DNA of 54,088 nt from CAZUHK01 sp964620345. GTDB taxonomy: Bacteria > Planctomycetota > Phycisphaerae > Phycisphaerales > Zrk34. The stretch is taken from contig CAZUHK010000004.1 in assembly GCA_964620345.1 (NCBI GenBank), positions 1 to 54,088 of the forward strand, given 5' to 3'. The notes under the pieces are model-generated. The model was not told the origin of the DNA. It did no database searches and was given only the letters and a program-made list of their open reading frames with translations. Position 1 is the first letter of the stretch. Every line of letters begins with the position of its first letter. Positions 1-8,826 of this stretch are shown one piece after another. Position numbers and translations under genes: made by a program.

Positions 1-1
1 G

Positions 2-1812
<1,811 letters not shown>

Positions 1813-1813
<1 letters not shown>

Positions 1814-2697
1814 TGTCCAGCATCTGCGGCTTCAGCTTCGGCAAAGATCTGGTCAAGCTCGATTTCCCCGTGGTCGAGTCGGTGCGGTCGGTGCTGCCGA
1901 TCTGCGATCGGTTCGTGTTTGTCGTGGGGCGCAGCGACGATGGCACACGCCAGCGGGTCGCGTCGATCGATCCGAAGGTCCAGATCATCGACAGCCAGTG
2001 GCCGGACGTGAAGGTCGACGGCACGGTGCTGGCGATCGAGGCGAACAAGGCGCTGGCCGCGGCGACGGCGACCGGCTGCGACTGGGGCTTTTACATCCAG
2101 GCCGATGAGGTGGTGCACGAGCACGACCTGCCGATCGTGAACGCGAGCTGCGCGCGATGGGCGGGCGAGGCGCGGGTCAAGGCGCTGCAGTTCTGGTATC
2201 ACCATTTCGTGCTGGACTACCGCACGGTCGATCCGTGGATGTACCACAAGGCGTGCCGGGCGATTCGGCTGGATGGGTCGTGCGAGATCGTCGGCGATGC
2301 GTGCGGCCCGGGGCTCAAGGATTACACCGGGCCGGGCAAGCCCTACCTCGACAAGAATCATCTGGGCGAGGCGGTCCAATGGGCCGGGACCAAATCCCGC
2401 CCGGCGCGCATCTTCCACTACGGATGGGTCAAGACCCGAGAGCAATTTGATGATAAACTGAAAATGCACGAAGATCTCTGGTTCGGCTCGCTCACCCCCG
2501 AGCAGCGCAAAGCCCGCATGCAAAGCAAGTTCGGGCGGTTTCTCAAGCGGTATCCGATGTTGAAGAACTTTGATGGCTCGCATCCGGCGGTGATGGCCGA
2601 TCGGATCGCGAAGCACCCGCCCTATAAACACCGCCGAAACCGCTGGCTGAACCCCGCGTTCTACGCCGAGGTGTTGCGGCACGGGTTTCACGGCTGA
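1813..2697 (+). CDS. Glycosyltransferase family 2-like protein
   Basis: Probable glycosyltransferase of 294 residues with a GT-A-like layout: an N-terminal strand/helix pattern, then FYIQADEVVHE near residue 95, where the acidic pair resembles the metal-binding DxD-type site. Similar proteins are usually annotated as glycosyltransferase family 2; donor and acceptor cannot be read from sequence. The ATG at 1813 was chosen because it overlaps the secA stop (TGATG). An in-frame start 21 nt upstream lies inside secA and lacks that coupling. There is no signal peptide or membrane segment, so it should act in the cytosol. The acidic pair is the only catalytic clue, so the function remains tentative. 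Confidence 0.6.
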
Positions 2698-2734
2698 ATC
2701 CCGGCGGCCATCGCACCGAGGTAGAATCAACGCC

Positions 2735-3997
2735 ATGCTCCGCATCGGACCGGTTCAACTCGAAAGCAACGTGATGCTCGCGCCGGTCGCGGGGCATTGC
2801 GATCTGCCGTTTCGGCTGACGGTGCGCGGCTGCGGGGGCGTGGGGCTGGCGTTCACCGATCTGTTGTGCCCGCACGGCGTGCTCAAGCAGAACCGGCAGA
2901 CGCGGTGGCTCATGGCGACCGACGCGCGCGACCAGCCGCTGGGCATGCAGCTTTACGGCCGCGACCCGACGCTCATGCGCGAGGCGGCGCGATGGGCGAT
3001 CGATCGCGGCGCGACGACCATCGACGTGAACATGGGCTGCCCGGTGGACAAGGTGACCAAGACGTTCGCCGGGTCGATGATGCTGTGCATCCCGGACCAG
3101 ACGGTGGCGATGTTCGAGCGGTTGGGCGGCGCCGTCGAGCGTGCTTCGAGTGGCCGCGTGCCGGTGACGGCGAAGCTGCGGCTGGGGTTTTACGAAGGCG
3201 AGCGTACCGCCGGGCCGCTGGCGCGGCGGCTGGTCGAGGCCGGCGCCAGGTGCATCACGATCCACGGGCGCACCGCGTCGATGCGGTTCAAGGGCATCGT
3301 CGATCTGACCGGCATCGCCGCGGTGGTTGATGCGGTGCATGATGCGAGCGGCGGTGAGGTTCCCTGCATCGGCAACGGCGACATCCGCACGCCGTTCGAT
3401 GCCCGGCGCATGATCGACGCGACCGGGTGCGACGGCGTGATGATCGCCCGCGCCGCCCTGCAGGCCCCGTGGCTGCTGCGCGACACGGCGCACTACCTGG
3501 CGCACGGCGATCTGCCGGCCGAGCTGACGCTGCGTCAGCGGCTCGACGTGATCCGCGCCCACTTCCATCACATGCTCGCGGCGCGCGATGCGCGGTACGC
3601 GATCAATCGCATCCGCCAGAAGATCGGCGGTTACGCCAAACACCTGGGCCCGTGTAAGCCGCTCAAACTGGCGATCATGTCGATGGACGACGCCGCGGCG
3701 TTCGACGGTTTGCTCGATCGGTTTCTGGCCCATCGCGCCGGCGCGGCGGACGTTGTGCCGGTCTCCTGGGCCGACCGGGCCGCGCTCTTCACCGACCGCG
3801 AACCGGCGACCGCGGCGCGTCGGTGGCCGGGCTGCGCCATGCGGATATCATCCAGCGCCCGCTCGAAGGCATCGGCCAGTTGCATGAACTGGCCATGGGG
3901 CAATGCCGATCAGCGCTTTGGACAGACGGGGATTGGACGAAAGGGCGGAAAAGTTCACACCCGCTTTATCGGCAAATCAGAAGGAGCATCGTTATGA
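2735..3997 (+). CDS. tRNA-dihydrouridine synthase (DusB-like)
   Basis: Flavin enzyme that reduces uridine to dihydrouridine in tRNA D-loops. The TIM-barrel features are clear: MLAPVAGHCDLPFR near residue 14, QLYG near residue 72, the catalytic-cysteine motif NMGCPVDKVTKTFAGSMM near residue 100, ITIHGRT near residue 175 and CIGNGDI near residue 212. The Dus fold is accounted for by about residue 345. The remaining roughly 75 residues are Ser/Arg/Gly-rich and unlike Dus; from about 3820 another forward frame reads more like protein (GLRHADIIQRPLEGIGQLHE), so a late frameshift or non-conserved tail is possible. The stop overlaps the next start (ATGA at 3994-3997). Confidence 0.88.
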   Translation: MLRIGPVQLESNVMLAPVAGHCDLPFRLTVRGCGGVGLAFTDLLCPHGVLKQNRQTRWLMATDARDQPLGMQLYGRDPTLMREAARWAIDRGATTIDVNMGCPVDKVTKTFAGSMMLCIPDQTVAMFERLGGAVERASSGRVPVTAKLRLGFYEGERTAGPLARRLVEAGARCITIHGRTASMRFKGIVDLTGIAAVVDAVHDASGGEVPCIGNGDIRTPFDARRMIDATGCDGVMIARAALQAPWLLRDTAHYLAHGDLPAELTLRQRLDVIRAHFHHMLAARDARYAINRIRQKIGGYAKHLGPCKPLKLAIMSMDDAAAFDGLLDRFLAHRAGAADVVPVSWADRAALFTDREPATAARRWPGCAMRISSSARSKASASCMNWPWGNADQRFGQTGIGRKGGKVHTRFIGKSEGASL

Positions 3998-5190
3998 GTC
4001 AACTGTTCGGGAACAAGTCTAATGCTTCAATGAGGTTGTCGATGGTTCGCTTGATTGCATGTGCGGCGGTGTGCGTCGCGCCCGTTTCTGCGCTCGCCGC
4101 CCCGGACGCGCCGGCGGGCGCTGAATTCGAGCTCGTGCGGCTGACCCCGGCGGATGCGTTCTGTTCCTACAGCGGCTACGCCACAAGCCCCGAGAACGCG
4201 GACGGGTCGCTGATTTCCTACACGAAGTTCCCCGACAAGCCCACCGATGGCAAATGGGGCAAGGACGCGGAGATCTGGGTCTGCGACCGCGACGGCACGA
4301 ACCACTCGAAGGTGGCGGATGTCGCGAATGACAACGTTCACAACGGGGCCGAAGTCAACTGGATTGACAAGACCTTCGCCACCGCGCGCAACGTGAAGGT
4401 TGGCGATGCGGTCGGCTCGGCGGTGTTGAACATGCGGACCGGCGAGGTGGTGCACGGGCCGTACGTCGGGCTGAACATCCTCCACGAGACGGTCAACGGC
4501 CTGGCGATTGGCATGGTCACTCGCGAAGACGGCCCGATGGCCGAGGGGATCTGGACGGTTGATGTCCGCACCGGGCAGACCGAACATCTGCTGAGCAAGC
4601 GCGACCTGCTGCCGTGGAAGGACCGGATGAAACGGGGCTCGGACGACATCGACGACTGGGGCATCAGCCACCCCGAATGGTCGCCGAGCGGCAAGTATTT
4701 CGCGTTCGTGCTGTTCCACAACTGGAAACGGGGCTATCAGTTCTTCTACACCGCCGACGGCGAGTTCCATGCGTTTTTCGGGGAGAAGCTCAGCCATCCC
4801 AACTGGTACGATGACGATCATGTCTTCGGCGGCCGCGGCAAACGGACCGTGCTCGCCAAGCTCGACGGAACCGTCCTCCGAACCGTCGCCGGCCCCTCCG
4901 CCCACCCGGCGCTGTCCCCCGACAAGAAGTGGATCGCGACCGAGACGCAATGGAACCAACCGACGGTCCGCATCGTTCGCTACCCTTGGGGCAGCACCGA
5001 GGGGCAGCTCATCGACGAGCATGACCACGGCAAGATCACGTGGGGCGTCAAAGCCCATACCAACGCGAGCTTCGGCCACGACGGCCGCCGCATCTACTAC
5101 ATCAAGCCCAACGCGGCGGGTTTCGTCGAGTGCTGGTACGCGGTCGCGCCGGGGGCCGCCGAGTCGGCCCACGAAGGGAAAGCCGAATGA
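3994..5190 (+). CDS. Secreted TolB/PD40-type beta-propeller, oligogalacturonate-lyase-like
   Basis: A 398-residue exported protein with a signal peptide (RLIACAAVCVAPVSALA, cut near AAPDAP). WD40-like PD40 repeats include SHPEWSPSGKYFAFV, SHPNWYDDDHV and HPALSPDKKWIATET. This His-containing propeller pattern resembles polysaccharide lyase family 22 (oligogalacturonate lyase) and TolB-like propellers. The ATG at 3994 overlaps the dus stop and is preceded by a good AAGGAG ribosome site at 3981-3986. The next gene, also coupled by ATGA, looks like a rhamnogalacturonan lyase, which favours a role in pectin breakdown. The metal-binding residues were not verified, so a generic TolB-like protein remains possible. 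Confidence 0.6.
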   Translation: MSQLFGNKSNASMRLSMVRLIACAAVCVAPVSALAAPDAPAGAEFELVRLTPADAFCSYSGYATSPENADGSLISYTKFPDKPTDGKWGKDAEIWVCDRDGTNHSKVADVANDNVHNGAEVNWIDKTFATARNVKVGDAVGSAVLNMRTGEVVHGPYVGLNILHETVNGLAIGMVTREDGPMAEGIWTVDVRTGQTEHLLSKRDLLPWKDRMKRGSDDIDDWGISHPEWSPSGKYFAFVLFHNWKRGYQFFYTADGEFHAFFGEKLSHPNWYDDDHVFGGRGKRTVLAKLDGTVLRTVAGPSAHPALSPDKKWIATETQWNQPTVRIVRYPWGSTEGQLIDEHDHGKITWGVKAHTNASFGHDGRRIYYIKPNAAGFVECWYAVAPGAAESAHEGKAE

Positions 5191-6611
5191 AGATCCGCAA
5201 GAAGCTGGCGACGTGTCTGCTGTGCCTGGCCGCGACGAGCGTTGCCGCGGCCGAGCAGGCGACTGGCGACGGCGACGTGACGCGCATCCGCCTCGAAGGA
5301 TTCGAGGGATATTCGGGCGAGCACAACTGGGGCCGCCACACAGCACCGTTCACACTGGTCAACCTCGATTCGGACGAGCGGTTGGAGGTCCTCGTCAAGG
5401 AATGGCGTGACTGGAGCTATCGCGGCCGGGGCGCTTACAAGCGCCGGAATTCTGTCCCCGCGCGGCTCTATGCGTTCGACCATGACGGCAAGGCGCTGTG
5501 GACCTTCGATCACGGCAAGGGGGTCAACGTCGGCGTCAACTTCGCGCCGACCCTCGCCGCCGATCTCGATGGCGACGGGGTGGCCGAGATCTACACGCGC
5601 AAGGCCGAGGACACCAAAAGCCAGTGGCCGGGCACCGTGCTGAGCGAACCGGATCACGATTGGATCGTTCGCCTCGACCCGGCGAGCGGCAAGGAGATCG
5701 CCCGCGCCGCCTGGCCGCCCCACCACGGCTATCCGGGCAACGGCCAGATCATGATCGGCTACCTCGACGGCCAGACCCCCGCGATCATCGCCTTCGGCGG
5801 GCCGTACCAGCGGAAGATGACCGTCCGCGCCTATCGGCCCGACCTGACGCTGATCTGGGAAACCACCTGGAAGCCAGGCCAGGGCGCGCACACCCCATCG
5901 TGCGCCGACCTCGACGGTGACGGCCGCGACGAGGTGATCGTCGGCAGCGTGGTGCTCGACCACGACGGGTCGGTGCTGTGGCAGCGCGACCTCGGCCACG
6001 TGGACCTCGCCGTCGCCGCCGACATCGATCCATCGTCGCCCGGTCTGGAAGTCCTCTTCGGTGGACAGGACGCGTGGTTCACCGGCGTGGTGCGCGGCTC
6101 CGATGGCGAGGTGCTGTGGTCCCAGCATCAGAAGACCCACAGTCAGGAGGGCTGCGGCGAGTTCGACGCCGACCGGCCCGGCCTCGAGTGCTTCGGTTGG
6201 CAGGATGAGAAGGACGGCTACGACCAGACCAAGATCAACATGTGGGACGCCCGGGGCCGGCCGCTCGATCCGGCCGACTATTTCCCCCAAATGCCCCGCG
6301 GCAAGGGGCGCACGCTCTACCTCTGGTGGCACGGCCGACGGACGATGGACGCCCATGGCGCCGAGGGCTTGCCGAGGCCGGGGTTCATGCGGATCGTTGG
6401 CGATCTCGATGGCGACTGGCGCGAGCAAGTGGCCTGGCTCGAGCGCAACCAAGTCGTCATCTGCCGCCCCACCGGCAAGCCCGCGGTCGAACGCCCGACT
6501 CTCCGGCGGGACCGCAAATACCGGGCTGAATTGGCCAAGGGCTCTCGATACTTCGCCCAGACCCACTACACGCGCCCCATGCCCGCCGAACCCGTGTTCG
6601 GCGGTGAGTAG
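5187..6611 (+). CDS. Secreted FG-GAP/rhamnogalacturonan-lyase-like (PL11-like) protein
   Basis: Exported protein of 474 residues (signal peptide KKLATCLLCLAATSVAAA). It carries repeated Asp-rich calcium-binding loops typical of FG-GAP and PL11 propellers: LAADLDGDGVAEIY, CADLDGDGRDEVIVG and IVGDLDGDWREQV. In PL11 enzymes such a propeller cleaves the rhamnogalacturonan I backbone in a calcium-dependent way. The ending, KYRAELAKGSRYFAQTHYTRPMP, resembles the PL11 end, where a Tyr-rich strand is followed by Pro residues. The ATG at 5187 overlaps the previous stop (ATGA), so the two genes are translationally coupled. Catalytic activity is inferred; other FG-GAP proteins share the loops. Confidence 0.6.
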   Translation: MKIRKKLATCLLCLAATSVAAAEQATGDGDVTRIRLEGFEGYSGEHNWGRHTAPFTLVNLDSDERLEVLVKEWRDWSYRGRGAYKRRNSVPARLYAFDHDGKALWTFDHGKGVNVGVNFAPTLAADLDGDGVAEIYTRKAEDTKSQWPGTVLSEPDHDWIVRLDPASGKEIARAAWPPHHGYPGNGQIMIGYLDGQTPAIIAFGGPYQRKMTVRAYRPDLTLIWETTWKPGQGAHTPSCADLDGDGRDEVIVGSVVLDHDGSVLWQRDLGHVDLAVAADIDPSSPGLEVLFGGQDAWFTGVVRGSDGEVLWSQHQKTHSQEGCGEFDADRPGLECFGWQDEKDGYDQTKINMWDARGRPLDPADYFPQMPRGKGRTLYLWWHGRRTMDAHGAEGLPRPGFMRIVGDLDGDWREQVAWLERNQVVICRPTGKPAVERPTLRRDRKYRAELAKGSRYFAQTHYTRPMPAEPVFGGE

Positions 6612-7017
6612 AACCAGCAGCCAAAAGGACACCGATTGACGTCAGGCACAACCCAGGGCCATCGCATCTCATTTGTGCTTGATCGGCCGCGGTGTTCGGC
6701 GCGTGCTCGGTGTTGCGCCCTTTCCGGTGAGTTGATAATGTGGTCGGCTGACGTGGCGAGGCCTCGCGTGGCAAGCCAATCTTTGATGCAAGGCGTTTGG
6801 GCATGGATGCCCAAGCCCCGCGCGGTGATCGACCGCCGCATCACACAGGGCACCCGCGGCGAGACCGGCTCACGCTGACTCGAACGATTCCGGGGCGCCC
6901 GCGAAACCTGCCGCCCGCAGAACCACCCGCTGTTCGATTCCTTCGTCCACGCCATCACCCGACACACCGCCGGCCAACCCGCCCCCCGACTGGCGTGAAC
7001 ATTTACCCCCCCGTTTT
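6612..7017. other. Intergenic stretch with no supported gene
   Basis: About 400 nt between the lyase-like gene and repeat locus A. A forward open frame (6636-6878) and a fragment reading CRPQNHPLFDSFVHAI (about 6910-6955) look partly protein-like but are split by stops and match no family I know. They may be remains of a decayed gene. No tRNA, terminator or convincing promoter was seen. Confidence 0.5.
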
Positions 7018-7127
7018 CGATTGCCGATTTTCGATTCTCGATTGAGGCATACCCCCGCCGGCGTGCCTTCTGGTTGGCCCGACGATCGGGCGAATCGACA
7101 ATCGGCGATCAACAATCCACAATGGCT
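7018..7127. repeat. Degenerate 7-nt tandem arrays in inverted arms (locus A)
   Basis: Left arm 7018-7045 holds four 7-nt units (CGATTGC, CGATTTT, CGATTCT, CGATTGA). Right arm 7093-7127 holds AATCGAC, AATCGGC, GATCAAC, AATCCAC and a fifth unit beginning AATGGC. The arms are approximately reverse complements and enclose 47 nt. The fifth right-arm unit contains the psd start codon (7122-7124). Same class as loci B-H. Confidence 0.8.
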
Positions 7128-7799
7128 CTCATGCTTTCAAGCTTCGCACGTCGCACGTGGCTGCTCATCGCCGGCATCGGCCTGCTGTTGATCGTCGGCT
7201 GCCTGCTGCTGACCTGGTGGTGGGTCGCGGTGTTGTGCCTGGCCGCGACGGTGGCGCTGCTGGCGTTCTTCCGTGATCCCCGCCGCGCCGTGCCGCACAT
7301 GCGCGGCCTGATCGTCAGCCCCGCCGACGGCCGTGTCCGCAGCGTCGAGCGCATCGACCACTTCGAGCCGTTCGACGCCCCGGCCACGCGCATCCGCATC
7401 TTCTTGAGCGTGCTCAACGTTCACATCCAGCGCGCGCCGCTGCACGGCCGGGTCGTGAGCAAGACCGTGCGCGAAGGCGGCTTCGGCAACGCCCTGCACG
7501 ATGAATCGGCCCAGCAGAACGCCGCGGTCACCATCGTCCTGCAACACCCCCAGACTTGCCAGACGCTCTGCGCCGTCCGCCAGATCGTCGGCGCCATCGC
7601 CCGACGCATCATCTGCGACACCACCGTCGGCGAGATCCTCCAGCGCGGCCAACGCTACGGCATCATCCAGTTCGGCTCCACCGTCGACCTCTACCTGCAC
7701 GACGCGCTCGATGCGAAGGTCCGAGTGGAACCCGGCGACCGCGTCAAAGCCGGCGCGACCGTGATGGCCAGCACGGCCATCGGCGCCGGACACGCCTGA
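7122..7799 (+). CDS. psd: Phosphatidylserine decarboxylase, short (archaeal-type) form
   Basis: Makes phosphatidylethanolamine from phosphatidylserine at the membrane. The 225-residue protein has an N-terminal hydrophobic hairpin (about residues 10-48), then FFRDPRR, VSPADGRV, LNVHIQRAPLHG, HDESAQQNA and the self-cleavage region QFGSTVDLYL. There the chain cuts at Gly-Ser and the Ser becomes the pyruvoyl cofactor. The length fits the short form. The start at 7122 lies in the last unit of repeat locus A; an ATG at 7131 (MLSSFARR) is the alternative. pssA, a frequent neighbour of short psd genes, is absent. Confidence 0.92.
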   Translation: MALMLSSFARRTWLLIAGIGLLLIVGCLLLTWWWVAVLCLAATVALLAFFRDPRRAVPHMRGLIVSPADGRVRSVERIDHFEPFDAPATRIRIFLSVLNVHIQRAPLHGRVVSKTVREGGFGNALHDESAQQNAAVTIVLQHPQTCQTLCAVRQIVGAIARRIICDTTVGEILQRGQRYGIIQFGSTVDLYLHDALDAKVRVEPGDRVKAGATVMASTAIGAGHA

Positions 7800-7813
7800 G
7801 CGGCAGTTCCTGC

Positions 7814-7909
7814 CACGAAGCACACGAAGACACAAAGCACGCAAAGCACGCAAAGCAAAAACGAAGCGTGGGCTTCTTCGTGATCTTGGCGCCTTCGCGA
7901 TCTTCGTGC
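7814..7909. repeat. Degenerate 8-9-nt arrays in inverted arms (locus B)
   Basis: Left arm 7814-7866: CACGAAG, CACACGAAG, ACACAAAG, CACGCAAAG (twice), then a degraded unit. Right arm 7873-7909: CTTCGTGAT, CTTGGCGC, CTTCGCGAT, CTTCGTGC. Only about 6 nt separate the arms, so RNA from either strand could fold into a long imperfect hairpin between the convergent psd and atpC genes. No other terminator is seen there. Confidence 0.8.
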
Positions 7910-7926
7910 AACGCCTTGCCCCGGCA

Positions 7927-8325
7927 TCATCCGCCGGCAATCGTCTGCATGTGGCGGGCCACGGCCAGGTCGTGGTCGCGCTGTTCGACTTCTTGCACGG
8001 TGGACTTGGGCAGGTTCTGCGCCGCGTTCATCGCCTCGCGGGCCTGCTCGGCGGTGACCTCCTCGCCGGCGATCGCCCGCTCGCACAAAAGCGTGAGCCG
8101 ATCGTCGTTCATCTGGGCAAAACCACCGTCGAGCACATACCGGCGGGGCTGGCCATCGTCGGTCTGGATCGTCGCCTTGCCCACGCCCAGTTCGATCAGC
8201 ATCGGCGCCCGGCCGACCATCACGCCCAACTGCCCGTCGTGTGCCGGCAGATCGACGTAGGTCGCCTGCGCGTCGAGCACCGATCGCTCGGGCGTCACCA
8301 GCGTGCACTCAAAGCTCTTGGCCAT
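7927..8325 (-). CDS. atpC: F-type ATP synthase epsilon subunit, stand-alone
   Basis: Central-stalk subunit of F1Fo ATP synthase, coupling rotation and restraining ATP hydrolysis. The 132 residues cover the family: the N-terminal beta-sandwich (ECTLVTPERSVLDAQATYVDLPAHDGQLGVMVGRAPM, shown here as two joined parts: ECTLVTPERSV and LPAHDGQLGVMVGRAPM), YVLDGGFAQMNDDRLTLL, and the C-terminal helical hairpin (AEQAREAMNAA). The ATG at 8325 follows GGAGA by 8 nt. No atpD or other atp gene lies upstream; atpC has its own promoter (8353-8380) and is flanked by psd and a lipoprotein gene. Separation from the atp operon is unusual. Confidence 0.93.
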   Translation of the reverse strand: MAKSFECTLVTPERSVLDAQATYVDLPAHDGQLGVMVGRAPMLIELGVGKATIQTDDGQPRRYVLDGGFAQMNDDRLTLLCERAIAGEEVTAEQAREAMNAAQNLPKSTVQEVEQRDHDLAVARHMQTIAGG

Positions 8326-8352
8326 CGCGGTTCTCCGTTCAGCGGGCCGCCC

Positions 8353-8380
8353 ATTCTATGGCCTGCCCCGGGGGCGTCAA
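8353..8380 (-). promoter_or_regulatory. Sigma70-like promoter for atpC
   Basis: On the minus strand, a -35 box TTGACG (8380-8375) and a -10 box TAGAAT (8358-8353) are separated by 16 nt. Transcription would start near 8346, about 20 nt before the atpC ATG. The spacing and box quality are good, supporting independent transcription of atpC. Confidence 0.65.
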
Positions 8381-8547
8381 AGCGCTGTGGGCAGTCGCTT
8401 CGGTCGGAAAGACCCTTGCCCTGCGCCTCGGGCGCTCGCAAGTGGACGAGGGTGAGCGGCAGGCAACAACGCCGCACTGCGCCACGGATGCGGCAGATTC
8501 TGACGCCATCGCCGGGCTACAATTCGGCATTCTGGCGATGTACCCAC

Positions 8548-8574
8548 TTGCTTACTGCGGAAAATTGGTATAAT
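8548..8574 (+). promoter_or_regulatory. Promoter upstream of the DUF11 lipoprotein gene
   Basis: A perfect TATAAT (8569-8574) is preceded by TGG, giving an extended -10 element, with TTGCTT (8548-8553) at a short 15-nt spacing. It is the most AT-rich point between the two divergent genes and points towards the lipoprotein gene at 8827. Confidence 0.6.
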
Positions 8575-8826
8575 ACAAATCGCTGGCTGAGAAGGTTGGG
8601 CGGCGCGACGCCCCGACCGCGGCAAGCGTGCCGTGGCCGCGGCGGGCGCAGACGCCGGCCTCGGCGAAGATGAGGAACGATCAGGGGTGGCTAATCACTT
8701 CTCATCGCTGAAACGAAAGAGCATCGCGTCCGAAAGGGCATGAGCCGCATCGGTCGCGACGAAGGATCACACACAAGCGTATACGTCACACACTTTTCGT
8801 CCTTTTCCTTGTAAAGGGGAACACCC
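8575..8826 (+). other. Long 5' leader of the DUF11 lipoprotein gene
   Basis: If the 8569 promoter is used, the mRNA has a leader of about 245 nt. It includes GC-rich inverted stretches near 8600-8640 and an AT-richer end with a strong AAGGGG ribosome site near 8814, about 8 nt before the ATG. No known riboswitch class was recognised. Confidence 0.4.

Noticed and set aside
3631..3903. 90-codon minus-strand frame (starts MPHGQFMQLADAFERAL)
   Set aside because: Protein-like for its first third only, antisense to dus, with no supporting ribosome site or neighbour.
6636..6878. 80-codon forward frame after the lyase-like gene
   Set aside because: No family resemblance, no clear ribosome site and no continuation; kept only as possible gene remains.
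6880..6900. tRNA-like T-loop word (GTTCGAGTC on the minus strand)
   Set aside because: No acceptor, D- or anticodon stems could be drawn around it.
8580..8640. TPP-riboswitch-like word CTGAGA in the leader
   Set aside because: The other conserved TPP elements are missing and the downstream gene is a surface lipoprotein.
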